Origin: Atkinsonella hypoxylon
Lineage: Eukaryota > Ascomycota > Sordariomycetes > Hypocreales > Clavicipitaceae
DNA length: 64,000 nt
Assembly: GCA_000729835.1 (NCBI GenBank)
Contig: JFHB01000002.1
Span: forward strand, 496,001-560,000
Direction: 5' to 3'
The position numbers were made by a program, and so were the translations under genes. The notes below the pieces were generated by a model, which was not told where the DNA came from, did not search any database, and was given only the letters and a program-made list of their open reading frames with translations. Below, one piece after another: positions 45,141-56,318 of this stretch; the stretch's first letter is position 1; every line of letters begins with the position of its first letter.

Positions 45141-47051
45141 ATGACTCCCCCACCCATGAGACCCTCGAAGCCTCTCCCCTTCAGCGGCGACTTCGCCTCT
45201 CCAGACGAATACATCTCCTCCCTGCTCCACTTCGTCTACAACACGGACATCTTCCAGATTCTATGCGGAGGAACTCACATCCTCGACTTCTTCACCTCAA
45301 AACCAGGACTCTTTCACACTGTCCTACCGTCAGAATGGCATCCGTTCCTCCTCCAATGTGACATAATGCGTCTCCTGGACATTCTCATGAGAGATGATCT
45401 CACCCAGCTGGATCTCGACGGCCTGCCAGAGATGCCGCCCAGTTTATTCCAGTACATCAAATCTGTTCGAGACCTCTCCCTCAACAGAGACTTTGCCTCT
45501 GCCGAGGAGGAACTCCCCGTGCTTCCGCAGACAGTCCGCGTTGGCATGAAGCCCAAGAAGATCCACGAGGTCAAGAACTTTGCACACTTTGTCGACCGGT
45601 TATCAAAGGACATCTATGCCGAGAACAACGGCGAGGAAATCACGCATTATGTCGACTTTGGCAGTGGTCAGAATTACCTGGGGCGTGCGCTGGCCAGCGA
45701 GCCGTACAACAGACACGTTGTTGCGGTGGAGGGACGGGAGAACAACGTTACGGCCGCCAGGGGTTTGGACGTTACCTCTGGATTAGCCGTCAAGGAGAAG
45801 GTGAAGCGCAATAAGAAGCTGTGGAATAAGATTCTTGAAACTGGCGGGCGGAATCCGCATGATGACCCGGATGCTCTAGCTGCTACCATGAGGAAAGTTG
45901 CTGGGAGCGAAGAGTTTGACTTCCGACCCCGGTCACAGCTCAGCTCGGATATTGCCTTGGAGAAGGGTAAAGGCTACGTGCAGTATGTGTCCGGTCGATT
46001 GGACAGCGGCGACTTGTCCGATGTCATTGCCAGGATCGGCAGCAGTCACGACGATCAGCACGAGACTGAGACTGGAAAAGGAAGGGAGACCAAGGGGAAG
46101 GTGGAGAAGAAGGAGAAGAAGGAGAAGAAGGAGAAGAAGGAGAAGAAGAAGAAGAAGAAGAAGAAAAAGAAGATCATGGCCATTTCCATCCATTCTTGCG
46201 GCAACCTTAGCCACCATGCCATTCGATCTCTCATTCTCAATCCGGAGATCAGGGCAATTGCAATTGTAGGATGCTGCTATAACCTCATGACGGAGAAGCT
46301 CGGACCGCCAAGCTACAGACACGCCTACCTGCGTCCGACACTCCAAGCCCTCAACGGCCGAGTCGGGCGCGAATCGTCCAAGTTTGATCCCCAGGGATTT
46401 CCCATGAGCCACCAATTCAGCACGTACGCCAACGACGGGATCCGTCTCAACGTCACTGCCCGCATGATGGCCTGCCAAGCTCCCTGGAACTGGGGCCGTC
46501 TGGACAGCGAAGCCTTCTTCGCCCGGCACTTCTACCGGGCCGTTCTTCAAAAGATGTACCTGGACCGCGGCGTCGTCGAGCAAGTCTTTCACACTCGCCA
46601 AGCAGACGACTCGGCCGAGGGCGTACCAGCCAGGCCAGGCCCGTTCGACATGAGCACGCAGCCCATCACAATAGGCGGCCTACGGAAGCAGTGCCACGGT
46701 TCCCTACGGGCCTACGTGCGAGGATCCATCGAGAAGCTCACCACGAGCGCAGAGTACAGACGGTACGCGGAGGTGATGCAGGAAAAGATGGCGGACGTGA
46801 CGGATGAAGAGATCGACAGGTACGAAGCCGAGTTCCTGCCGAGGAAGAAGGAGCTGAGTGTGGTTTGGAGCCTGATGGCGTTTAGTGCTATGGTGGTCGA
46901 GTCGGTGATTGTGGCTGATCGATGGGCGTTTTTGCGAGAGCAGGAGAGTGTCAAGCGTGCTTGGGTTGAGACGGTGTTTGATTACGGCGAGAGCCCGAGG
47001 AATCTTGTGGTTGTCGGTGTGAAGAAGGAAGACCAAGACACGGGCTCGTAG
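45141..47051 (+). CDS. METTL25/RRNAD1-like methyltransferase-domain protein
   Basis: Single exon, 636 residues. The N-terminal helical part (FVYNTDIFQILCGGTHILDFF) leads to KIHEVKNFAHFVDRL and the Rossmann motif I-like stretch THYVDFGSGQNYLGRAL followed by HVVAVEGRENNVTAARGLD, which would bind S-adenosylmethionine. The second half has AISIHSCGNLSHHAIRSL and AIVGCCYNLMTEK, both typical of METTL25-family proteins, then FARHFYRAVLQKMYLD. A lysine/glutamate run (KKEKKEKKEK... ending in about 12 Lys, around residues 318-345) interrupts the domain between the SAM motif and the HSCGN motif. Relatives are predicted RNA or protein methyltransferases. The substrate here is unknown. Confidence 0.85.
   Translation: MTPPPMRPSKPLPFSGDFASPDEYISSLLHFVYNTDIFQILCGGTHILDFFTSKPGLFHTVLPSEWHPFLLQCDIMRLLDILMRDDLTQLDLDGLPEMPPSLFQYIKSVRDLSLNRDFASAEEELPVLPQTVRVGMKPKKIHEVKNFAHFVDRLSKDIYAENNGEEITHYVDFGSGQNYLGRALASEPYNRHVVAVEGRENNVTAARGLDVTSGLAVKEKVKRNKKLWNKILETGGRNPHDDPDALAATMRKVAGSEEFDFRPRSQLSSDIALEKGKGYVQYVSGRLDSGDLSDVIARIGSSHDDQHETETGKGRETKGKVEKKEKKEKKEKKEKKKKKKKKKKIMAISIHSCGNLSHHAIRSLILNPEIRAIAIVGCCYNLMTEKLGPPSYRHAYLRPTLQALNGRVGRESSKFDPQGFPMSHQFSTYANDGIRLNVTARMMACQAPWNWGRLDSEAFFARHFYRAVLQKMYLDRGVVEQVFHTRQADDSAEGVPARPGPFDMSTQPITIGGLRKQCHGSLRAYVRGSIEKLTTSAEYRRYAEVMQEKMADVTDEEIDRYEAEFLPRKKELSVVWSLMAFSAMVVESVIVADRWAFLREQESVKRAWVETVFDYGESPRNLVVVGVKKEDQDTGS
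46100..46174. repeat. In-frame GAAGAAGGA/AAG repeat inside the METTL25-like gene
   Basis: Tandem AAG-GAG-AAG units grade into pure AAG codons. The length of this purine tract is likely to vary between strains. Confidence 0.9.
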
Positions 47052-48431
47052 AGATCGGGGTGGAGGAAGGACTCTGTCTGTCTGTCCTGATGCCTGAAAA
47101 TGCTCTCCGACGTTCAGAGCGCCCCTCCCCTGATGCTGCGTGTCGGCGACGGCGAATTTTGAGTTCCAAGGCAGCGCTGGCAAAAAAATGTAAAAAAAAG
47201 TCTGGGCTATATTATATGCGTGGCATATAACTCCATGTTATTGATGTCCATTGTAAAAAAATTGAAAAAAAAAAAAAAAGATGGGCTCTTCCGTTTTGGT
47301 TCTAGCTGCCGCCTAGGTCTTCTCGCCCATGTCTGTCTGCCCCGCATCGATCTTCATCGTCGCCGTCCCGCGTCCAGCCAGGCCGAGACACGTTTCCCTT
47401 ATCAACGGACCATTGCAGGGTTCCCCCCTCTCCCCGCCGGCAGAAGAGGCGCGAAAAAAAAAAAGGAAATAAGCAAAAAAAGAACAAAGAAAAAAGAAAA
47501 CGAGGACAAACCACTCGGCATGTTATGCAGGGACTTCTGGCTCCGTACGGCAGCAAGTCGCAACCACATTCCATCCCCTCTTCGACGACCCCCGCATCTC
47601 GACTTGGCGTAAATGTTGCTTTTTCTAGCGCCACGTTGCTGTGCCTGGTTTTTATTTAAAGTTTTTTTTTTTTAAAAACCCCAAGCCCCCCCCCCCCCCC
47701 AAAAAAAAAACCCCCCCAAAAAACAAAGAACAGGCTTTTGCACAGAGTCCACAGGGTTCCATCCAGCCTGCATGTTTGCTGGCCTTTGTCTCTGCTTCCT
47801 AGCGCCAGGGGGGGTGGATGGACGGGCAGGCAGGATTCCCGATTCCCAGTTCGGACTCGAGCATCGCGCCCGAACTGGATCCCTCTCTCCCCTTGCGCAG
47901 CTGCATGCAATTTCGAGCGATGGAACAAGGGGGATATGCCTCGAGTGAACAAGACGGGCTTATCACAGCAACATTCCTTTGTTGAACAATGGCCCCCTCC
48001 CCCTCCCCCTCCCCGCCTCCCCTCCTTTCCCCCTCCCACCGATTTGTGCAGTGCTAGTACTACTACTACATGTTCAACCCACGCCAGGCCTTGTGGCGGT
48101 TCTTTTTATCTCGACGAGAACCTTATTACCTACCACCTACCACAGGTTCCGTCTTCCTTCCCTTCTCTCTCGCTTCCAACCGTGCTGTTGAGGGACGCAA
48201 AAAAAAAAAGGGAAGAAAAATCTTTCTAATTCCCCTTTCTTTGTCAGTCCTGTCCATTGTATCCAATCTACCGAGAATCGCTCGCTCGGAGTCAACTCAC
48301 GTAACCGCCATTCGATATCCCAGCGGCCGACCAGACGTCTTATGACTTAGACCGTGTGACAACAACAAAAACAATAACAACAACAAGAAGAAAGTTGCGT
48401 GAGCCATCTTTCCTCACCTTTTGGCCTCGCC
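47052..48431. other. Intergenic region rich in homopolymer runs
   Basis: It includes A-tracts (47265-47279, 47454-47463), a block of T-, C- and A-runs at 47660-47722 and CCCCCT-type repeats (47994-48040). No coding sequence supported. It includes the promoter and leader of the ACT-domain gene. Confidence 0.5.
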
Positions 48432-49929
48432 ATGAGTGCCCAAATATCGTTCCTGGTAAGGCTTTGCTGCCCCACATACGTACCGTACCCGTACCGTTGG
48501 GGGGAAAAGAAGAATGAAGGAAACCAAAAAAAGTCATGCAAGGGAAGGAAGCACCCCCGCCATACGCCGACAACGGCCGAGGGGGATGAATGGCCTTTAT
48601 ATACAAGTTGTGTGTCTTATATCCCCGGCCATGATGAATTGACAACAGCTCGCTCCCCCAACGGTTTTTTTCTCCTTTCCTTTTCATGATGCCCACCAAA
48701 ACTCAGCTAGCAAGACTGACTCCGCTAAAAAAAAATTTTTTAAAAAAATTATATTAATCAAAAAAAACTAGGACGACAAGACGTACACGCTCATACACAT
48801 CCCCCTCGATATCTACACCCTCTTCCTGCAACCCATTCTTCGCGTCCTCATCCCCCAGACGCAAAGCCTCACACTCGACCGGGCGTCCGTCGAGCACGCG
48901 CATCTCGAGGGCCTATCGGCACACGGGAACCAGCATGGCTTTCTCAACATCAGCGTCACGCCGCTGGAGTGCTCCATCGTATGCCACACCGCGTGGGCCA
49001 GGACCGTCTTTGAGCCCATCATCCGCTCGCTGCCGGCGGCTAAACGCAAGACCATCTCGGGCCTCTGCGACTCGTACTTGGTCCTGTCCGTCATCAGCGC
49101 CGACCTCGACGCCGCAAGCCGGGTGTTGGAACTGAGCTCGCCGCTCGCTCTGGCCGGCATCCCCATCTTCTTCATCACGACGTACTACTCCGACTTTATC
49201 CTGGTGCCGTCTCGGGAGCGGCAGAATGTCATTGACGCCTTGCACCAGAAGGGCTTTGAGCTGTCGGTCAACAATGCCAGCTTCATCGCGTCGCGCAAGA
49301 ACTCGGCGAGCCACCACGACCCCTCCTCGACTTCTCCGCTTGGCACGCCTCCGCCGCCCAACACCATGGAGCTGCAGTCGCGCACTTTCCACCTTTTGAA
49401 CAAGTGCAACGTCTCGCCCTTTGTCGATGAGGGACTGGAACTCGTCCAGTGCTCTGGTCGAGAGGTCTCGCAACTGGCCTATGCGTATGGACGCCGGCCC
49501 CCCGACAGCCGCCGGCATGCGTCCATGGTCGATCGGAACGCATGGATCGAAAACGTCGATACCAAGTTCTACACGGCTGTCGTGTCGGTGCTTGTGTCCC
49601 AGCCGCGCTTCGCGTCCCTCACGCTTGCGCAGGGCGATGCGCCCTCTCTCCTGCTGGACAAGAGCCTTGTCCCTCTGTTCAGCGACACCCTTGTCGGGGA
49701 CAAGGATGCCATCCTCGTTCCCATCTTTCTTGATCTAGTCAACCTGCCGTCTGAAATCACGGGCATCGTATGCGGAGTATCAGGTCGACTGGTGCACGAT
49801 ATGAAAATGACGGTCACCTCTGAGCTGTCTTACTTGTCGACGGCACGAGCCGGTGTCGTCATCTTGCCTGAGCAACAGTCTATACGGGCCTTAAAAATAC
49901 TAGAACCTCTATTGGAACAGTACGAGTGA
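48432..49929 (+). CDS. CASTOR/GATS-like ACT-domain protein
   Basis: Exon 1 (48432-48455) encodes only MSAQISFL. After a 316-nt intron (GTAAGG ... AACTAG), exon 2 (48772-49929) starts DDKTYTLIHIPLDIYTLF, giving 393 residues. Features of the CASTOR/GATS family are visible: paired ACT-like modules with SVTPLECSIVCHTAWA, LCDSYLVLSVISADLDAASRVLEL, ALAGIPIFFITTYYSDFILVP and, in the C-terminal module, ITGIVCGVSGRLVHDM with TSELSYLSTARAGVVILPE. In animals CASTOR1 is a cytosolic arginine sensor acting on TORC1 through GATOR2. Whether the fungal protein senses an amino acid is not known to me. The first exon is inferred from a good donor, correct phase and sensible fusion sequence. Confidence 0.85.
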
Positions 49930-50337
49930 GAGAGATATGATGATGCAAAGCACGGAGCTTCACTTCCCCCTCTTTTTTTTTTTATTTTTTTTTTTTTTTT
50001 TTTTCTCCTTACGTCGTTCTCTTTTGTCAGGTTGATATTGCCTTTTTTTGTTCTTTTTCTAAATTTAAAAAAAAAAAAAAAAAAAGTTTCTTGTCCGCCA
50101 CACGCTCGCGAACATTGCTGGAAAATATTCACCCAGGTGTTAATTAGTCGCAACCACAAGTATGTCTCTATACATCTATGTAGTGTATGATTGTTGCATC
50201 AGGCCGACATGCAGGTCATGACAAACCCCAATGATTGCATTCCGTGAATCCAGCTTCGTCTTCAACCTTTTCTTGCCCGTGCACCTATATATATATACAA
50301 ACATGCTCATCCCCGCCCAAGCACCAATCCACCAGCA
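49930..50337. other. Convergent spacer with long T- and A-tracts
   Basis: The 3' sides of the ACT-domain gene (+) and the IMPACT gene (-) meet here. A T-tract runs from about 49973 to 50004, and an A-tract from 50068 to 50086. No gene. Confidence 0.5.
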
Positions 50338-51171
50338 TCACCTCTTCTCTCCCACCACGCCAGCCCTCACCAACCCATCCCTCGCCACCCCATTGATCAC
50401 CGCAAACCGCCTCGGCCCAAGCTTCACGCCCCCATACCACCTGCTCACAACGACCACAACCCCCCACACGTCCATAACCCGCATCAAGTGCAACAGCCTC
50501 GCCCCCGCCGCCGTCTCCCCGTCGTCATCGCAATCCTGACACTGCGTCCGCGTCCGCGTCCCTTCTGTCTCGCTCCGTATCCTCCACGCCGTAACGTTAT
50601 GCGTCGCCCCCCGCACCTTCTTATCCGTCGCAAGCAAGTGCTCTACGTTCCGCCTCGCCTCCTCCGGACTACAAACCCTCGCGACGCGCGCCACAAACGT
50701 AGATTTGTTCTCGACGACGGTTTCTGACAAGGTCCAAGCCGGGGGCGCCATGTCCGCAACGGAAACGGAATCAGAGGGCGTCTCCTGTTTATCGCCCTCG
50801 CCGCCGATGTTGTCGTGGTCCTGTCCCTGTCCGTCTTCTATTTCTCCACGCTCTTCGTAACGCCGTGAAAACTCCTCCGCTGCGTCGAAGAGGCACACTG
50901 ATCCTGGCTGGAAGACGGTCCCTAGTACTTCTTTGAATAATGCCAAATCTCTTGCTCCGGCGCCCTTAACGCCTCCCGAGGAATGATGTGTGCCCAGAAC
51001 GATAGGTGCGCTGGCTGGATATGAGTCCGGAAACTGAATTCGGAGCGAGGATGCTTCGCCGGGTAATTTGAGGATATATGCTGACGAGGACTCATCTTCC
51101 GTGAGCGTGAGAGATCCTTCGCCGTATATTGAGTTGATGGCTTCGACTTCATCTCGCAATTCCTCTGACAT
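50338..51171 (-). CDS. YIH1: IMPACT/Yih1 family regulator of Gcn2
   Basis: Single exon, 277 residues from the Met at 51171. The frame is open 25 codons further upstream, but MSEELRDEVEAINSIYG is the canonical RWD start. The RWD domain spans about residues 1-110 (LRIQFPDSYPASAPIVLG). The ancient IMPACT/UPF0029 domain spans about 150-277, with KSTFVARVARVCSPEEARRNVEHLL, KVRGATHNVTAWRI and the signature VVVVSRWYGGVKLGPRRF. In yeast Yih1 binds Gcn1 and actin and restrains activation of the eIF2-alpha kinase Gcn2, linking translation to amino-acid supply. A conserved role is inferred. It lies just downstream of VMA1 on the same strand, about 370 bp from it, with no sign of cotranscription. Confidence 0.92.
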   Translation of the reverse strand: MSEELRDEVEAINSIYGEGSLTLTEDESSSAYILKLPGEASSLRIQFPDSYPASAPIVLGTHHSSGGVKGAGARDLALFKEVLGTVFQPGSVCLFDAAEEFSRRYEERGEIEDGQGQDHDNIGGEGDKQETPSDSVSVADMAPPAWTLSETVVENKSTFVARVARVCSPEEARRNVEHLLATDKKVRGATHNVTAWRIRSETEGTRTRTQCQDCDDDGETAAGARLLHLMRVMDVWGVVVVVSRWYGGVKLGPRRFAVINGVARDGLVRAGVVGEKR

Positions 51172-51543
51172 GGCATAGAGCACCTGTGACTGTTGCTGTT
51201 GGCAAAGATAGCTTGAGGACGACATATAAACTACGGAATACGACACATGAGTTTATGGGATTGGTCATGTCCCGCACCGTGTCAGCAACGTACATATGCT
51301 GGTGGGTCTCATCCCTAGACTGGAGCGACATTCAGACATTTCATTGCGACAGGAAAATACACGTCCTACAAACCACTCCCGGAACGGATTAATTGCCTCT
51401 ATGATGAAATAAACCATTGGTATGAATATAGCTTGAAAAAAATCCATATACTACCCGCAAAATGTTGGGGACCTCAGCAGTGCTGTTCTATAGTGCCTCA
51501 TCCCTTTTTACAACCCACCAACTAATTGCAATCGAGACAACTA
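51172..51543. other. Spacer between VMA1 3' end and IMPACT gene
   Basis: About 370 bp that must contain the VMA1 3' UTR and the IMPACT promoter. No additional gene seen. Confidence 0.4.
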
Positions 51544-53827
51544 TTACTCATCCATGACAGATGCAAATTTTTCCGACATCTCCTGTTGAATAGCCTCGTA
51601 CTAAAAAGTATGTGAGCCAAAATTTCGATACATACATCATCGATGCGAGCATGAAGCTTGGTCAAAACGTACCTTCTTGGTGATAACATCCTGGCCATCA
51701 GAAGGAACCTCGAACTTCAGCTGTCGCAGCTTGGTCTGCAAGTCATTGGTGGCCTCGCGAACCTTGGACCAACTTTGGCCTTGCGCGATAGCTTTTTGTG
51801 ACTCGTCGTGGAAGCCGACCATCAGCTTCATCATCCACTCTGTCTTCCAGATAGGACAGAACTGGTCGTAGTCTGAGTATCCATTCTGCTGAAGGAAGTC
51901 CTCCTTGATCAAAACAGCCAGATCAAGAGTGATCTTGTCAGGGTCGGACAAGGCACTCTTACCGACAAGTTGCACCACCTGGTCGAGCTCTTCGGAATCG
52001 GAGATGAGCTGCTTGATGCGGTCACGTAGTCTGGGGAATTCGGGGTAGTCCTTTTCGTAAAACTTGTCGAGTACCGTGGTGTACTTGCTGTAAGACAGTG
52101 AGGTGTTGATGGAGGGGAAATGCTTCCTCTGGGCGAGTTTCTTGTCGAGACCCCAGAACACCTGGACAATGCTGAGAGTAGACGTTGTGACAGGATCAGA
52201 GAAATCACCACCAGGAGGGCTGACGGCACCAACAATACTTACACTCCCCTTGCGCTCGGGCGATCCGAGAGATTGCACCTTTCCAGCTCTCTCGTAGAAA
52301 GAAGCAAGCTTCGCTCCAAGGTAGGCGGGGAAACCTTGATCAGCCGGCATTTCTCCTAACCGACCAGAAAGTTCTCGCAGTGCCTCAGCCCATCGTGATG
52401 AGGAGTCAGCCATCATGGCCACGTCCAAGCCTTGGTCACGGAAGTATTCGGCAACGGTGATACCTGTATAGATGGAAGCCTCACGCGCAGCCACCGGCAT
52501 ATTCGATGTGTTGGCAATCAATGTTGTTCGCTTCATGATGGGTTCTTTGCGGCCATCGACGTCGATGGAGAGTTCAGGGAAATCCTTCAACACTTCGGCC
52601 ATTTCATTTCCTCGCTCGCCGCACCCGACGTATACAATGACGTCACTATTGGAGAACTTGGAGACGGATTGACTGATGACAGTCTTGCCGCAACCGAAAG
52701 CACCTGGAATAGCGACAGTGCCGCCCTGGACACTGGGAAACAAAGCATCCAAAACACGCTGGCCCACCAGGAAAGGCTGATCAGCCGCCAGCTTTTCGGT
52801 CGAAGGACGAGGAACTCGCACGGGCCATGACTGCATCATAGGGTATTCGGTCTTTTTGCCATCAAATTCGACTTCAAGAATCTTTTCAGCGACGGTATAC
52901 TCGCCCTTTGAGGCAATCTTCGTAATAATTCCGCGAGCGCGAGGAGGAAAGAGGATTTTGTGTGTAGAAATGAAGGAGTTCTCGTAAACGGTTCCCCAGA
53001 CGTCACCACCAGCAATGTGATCTCCGACCTTCATGGTAGGGGTGAACTCCCATTTCTTGTTTCGATCGAGCGCAGGTACCGCTATTCCTCTAGGGATGTA
53101 GATGCTTTTGGAAACATTTGAAATTTCTGCCAATGGTCTTTGAATACCATCGTAGATACCGTTTAGTAGGCCAGGTCCGAGTTCGACTGACAAGGGCTTT
53201 CCGGTCCTTATGACAGGGTCACCGACCATGACTCCGGCTGCGGGCGGATTAGTCACGGCTGAAACTATTCGCCGACATTTCTGCTCCTTAGGCCTTACCA
53301 GTTTCTTCGTAGACTTGGATAGATGCTTGATCGCCATTGATTCGGATAACTTCACCGACAAGGTGATCGTGGCCAACTTTCACCTAGACATAAGAAAAGA
53401 GCTTGCGTCAGCCAAAAGCAGCTTCTCAGAGTAAACAAGGAATCCAACGTACAAGCTCGTACATTGCAACACCGATCATGTCTTCGGCCACAATAACCGG
53501 ACTGTACGAGGTTAGTAACTGTGACAGCTGTTGCAAAGTGCTGGTGATTCGAACCCAGAAATGGAGAAGATCTTGCCTGCCACGAGTGTCAGCTTGCCCA
53601 TGCATGCATGAGTCGATATGGTTGATCTGGTGGACCGTGACCACTTACCATGATGGATGGCTTCTTCACCTGCATTTTCGGTCTTCTGTCCAAGTCAAAG
53701 GGTCAGCGAGTTAGCCAAGGATGTGCTGGAACAACAGCGGCCGACCGTCACTGAGCCATAGGCTTGTAGCGACGGTCGGGCTTCTCAAGCCAAAGGGTGA
53801 AAATGAGGCGGCGCGTACAGATGGCAT
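51544..53827 (-). CDS. VMA1: V-type H+-ATPase catalytic subunit A, no intein
   Basis: Seven exons: 53827-53819, 53685-53649, 53576-53555, 53501-53453, 53383-53299, 53237-51673 and 51600-51544. They sum to 608 codons, a 607-residue protein of standard fungal length. Landmarks: GKIFSISGPVIVAEDMIG (N-terminal beta-barrel), GVMVGDPVIRTGKPLSVELGPG, the P-loop GAFGCGKTVISQ, VYVGCGERGNEM, ADSSSRWAEALRE and SPPGGDFSDPVT. The last exon encodes YEAIQQEMSEKFASVMDE. Subunit A hydrolyses ATP in the V1 sector to acidify vacuoles and endosomes. Saccharomyces carries an intein in the P-loop region, but here the P-loop is continuous. Exon 1 (MPS) is inferred: it gives the right phase and total length, but the ATG is not proven. 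Four of the first five exons are under 50 nt. Confidence 0.95.
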
Positions 53828-56318
53828 CTTGGACGGACAAGAGGAATTCGTCTCTGGCTCTTGATGAGAGGTGGAAGAGCGCTCGGACAAGGATGACGAA
53901 GACTGTGGGGATGACAGCGTCGACGTTGAGGGAGAATGTGGTGAAGGTGGTGAGGCAATGAAGAGTGGAGCGTTGAGCAGGGGCAGCTCTTGTACATCAG
54001 CTCTTGCCGTTGCGGATTGCAAGCGGATTGGGCTAGGCGTAGGAAGTGGAGGCGATGATGTAGCGGAGGCAGGAGCTGGGTGGGATGCAGCCGTGGCAGG
54101 TGCAACCTCTGTGGTTGCCTCTCGGTCGAAGGAAAGCGAAAGCGATGAGCGTGACGAGGCTGGGTTCAAGTCTCCAGAAACAGCTCCAAGCACCGTACCA
54201 GCACCGCCAGCCCTCGGCGACGAGGGCAAAGGGAGCGCGACAGCAGACGACAACAGATCGTTTGTTCCCGTAGCAGACGAGAACGCCTTGCTCCTGTGTC
54301 GGATGAGGTCGAGAAACGAAGGCCGAGCCTTAAGTCGAGGTCGCAGTCCGAGTTGCATGCACAGGGCTAGAAGAGATCAATGGCAATGCCAGCCGTGGGC
54401 AGAAGGAACTTTGTGTTGCAGCTCTGGAAAAGTTGTGGCAACAAGAGTGGGCGTGTTGTGGTACTGCCAGTCCAATGTTCAATTATAACTATGCCATAAG
54501 TAAGTTATAGCAGCATCCGATCCCTGAGGCGGTGACACAACAACCAGCGTGCAATACGCAAGCAAAACAAGCCCGCAAGTAAACAAGCAATCAATCGTTC
54601 AAAAAACCTGCAGTCGCCCGGCGGACCTAGACAGGGGTCGGGCAGGGTAGCCGAGACCGATTGATGATCAATCAATTCTCCAACATGCTCTACGCTGGTC
54701 ACGCCGCACAAGTATTACTCATTATGGGTTTGCCCGGTTAATTGACAGTCGGTTTGCCCCTAAGTGAGAAATGGATACAGAAATGCCGACCTGCCCACGT
54801 TTTGTCTCAACCAGACCACAGCCTTCTGGGAAAGATTGTTAGGATTCTTCTCAGATTCGACGTCTCAGACGGATAAATTGATGCTTGAACTTTGCCGCGC
54901 GGCGGCTGTTGAAATATATAAGGCTTTGTAATCCTAGGTACAGTTGGATCGGTCCACTCTTTTGATCTCAATAGCGGCAATAGCAAACAAGTCGCGATTC
55001 CAATATGTAATATAACTAACTGTTCGTAAAATCCGCCTGGTCATTTCAGTTCCTTATCTTCTACTACTGTGGACTTCGACAAGACGCGAAGCCAACGGTT
55101 TGTTCCACAAATCGTGGAGTGGAGACTGGAGACCAGTAAAACGCCAGAACAACAAGTTCCTCAGAACCGCCAGAGAGCGTCATATTTTACATCTTCTCCG
55201 CACCTTTACAGTCATGACTGATTCCTCCGCACCCACGACATACTCCCGGCCACGCTCACCCTTACAGTGGCACATTAGCTGGCTTGGCCAGCTGCTGCCA
55301 CATCGCAAATTCATCCTACTATGTGGCATGCTTGTCTGTCTTGCGTTTTCTGTCCTACCCTAAGCACCAAGATCGTCGCTGGCCGAGAAGCACAGCGATT
55401 CTTCTCAAGTGATTACTTTACATTTTGGTACCGCACAATACAATGTATCTATGAAACCAAGCTCTGAGCCATGCCGGTAAACAAGCCGTCGGCCATGTCG
55501 CTCCCTGCTTCCAGGATCTCGCATCTATGGATGAAGAACAAGCTCCAGATTGCGTGACAATCTGCCTACCATGTCAACACGAAACTCACTTGCTTGCTTC
55601 TCTGAATGAAGCCATGTCTACCCATCTCCCTGTGCGTCTCAGCCTCGGTAAACTCCGATATCCAGCTACAAAGGGTCAACCTGTCAAGCGACCAACAAAC
55701 CCGTGGATGTAATATATGTGACAGCAATAGCATGCCGTCATCAAATCGTACGTCGGCGAGCCCCTGAGATTTTTCAAGAAATGGCCTCACAGCCAAGGTA
55801 TTTGAAGCAGTCTATATCACGGCTGATTGGTGAGGCAAAGAAGGAATATGAATCCAGAGGCATGGACTTGGATGGTCACTCTTGCGTGTTGATGGCTTTG
55901 TTTGCGAGGCGCATCAGAGCGTCTCAGTTCTTATTGTATTAAAAGAGAAAGATCTCGTACTCATTACAATGAAACATAGCATGATACTGACGCTTATCTG
56001 CCCGGACGAGTTTCCACCTAGAAACTGGATGGTGAAAGCTAGCATTGAGATGGCCCTGCCGCCTATTCCAAATTTTAGCCCATGATCTCTTCCTAAATAC
56101 CTCCATTCGCCCAAGTCCGCCTTTAACAATTAAACTTGGCATCAGGCTTTACTATAATCTTCATGGAGAACCATGAATAGTTTTTGCCCTCCAGAGTACA
56201 CCAGGCTGCACATCGCCATCCTCTCCTGGAACACTATCGACACCGTATATACAGCAACCTATGCACAATGCTCACCACCAAACACCACGCTCAAAATGCT
56301 ACAATCCAGCCAAGCCCA
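53828..56318. other. Upstream region of VMA1 and gene-free stretch
   Basis: The part next to VMA1 (to about 54360) is pyrimidine-rich on the gene strand and open over 215 codons, but reads as Ser/Pro/Ala low complexity, probably leader/promoter. From 54.4 to 56.3 kb only short frames occur. The longest readable bits (55703-55942, 55100-55363) match nothing known. Confidence 0.45.

Noticed and set aside
53540..53560. GGGTTCGAATC, resembling a tRNA T-arm
   Set aside because: It is the start of a VMA1 intron; no D-arm, anticodon arm or acceptor stem can be built around it.
53711..54358. A 215-codon minus-strand open frame overlapping the proposed VMA1 exon 1
   Set aside because: Ser/Pro/Ala low complexity, no recognised family, and it overlaps the VMA1 start region. 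It is more likely pyrimidine-rich leader/promoter.
55703..55942. 79-codon plus-strand frame (MASQPRYLKQSISRLIGEAK...)
   Set aside because: Looks slightly protein-like but is short, isolated and unmatched, with no start or splice support.
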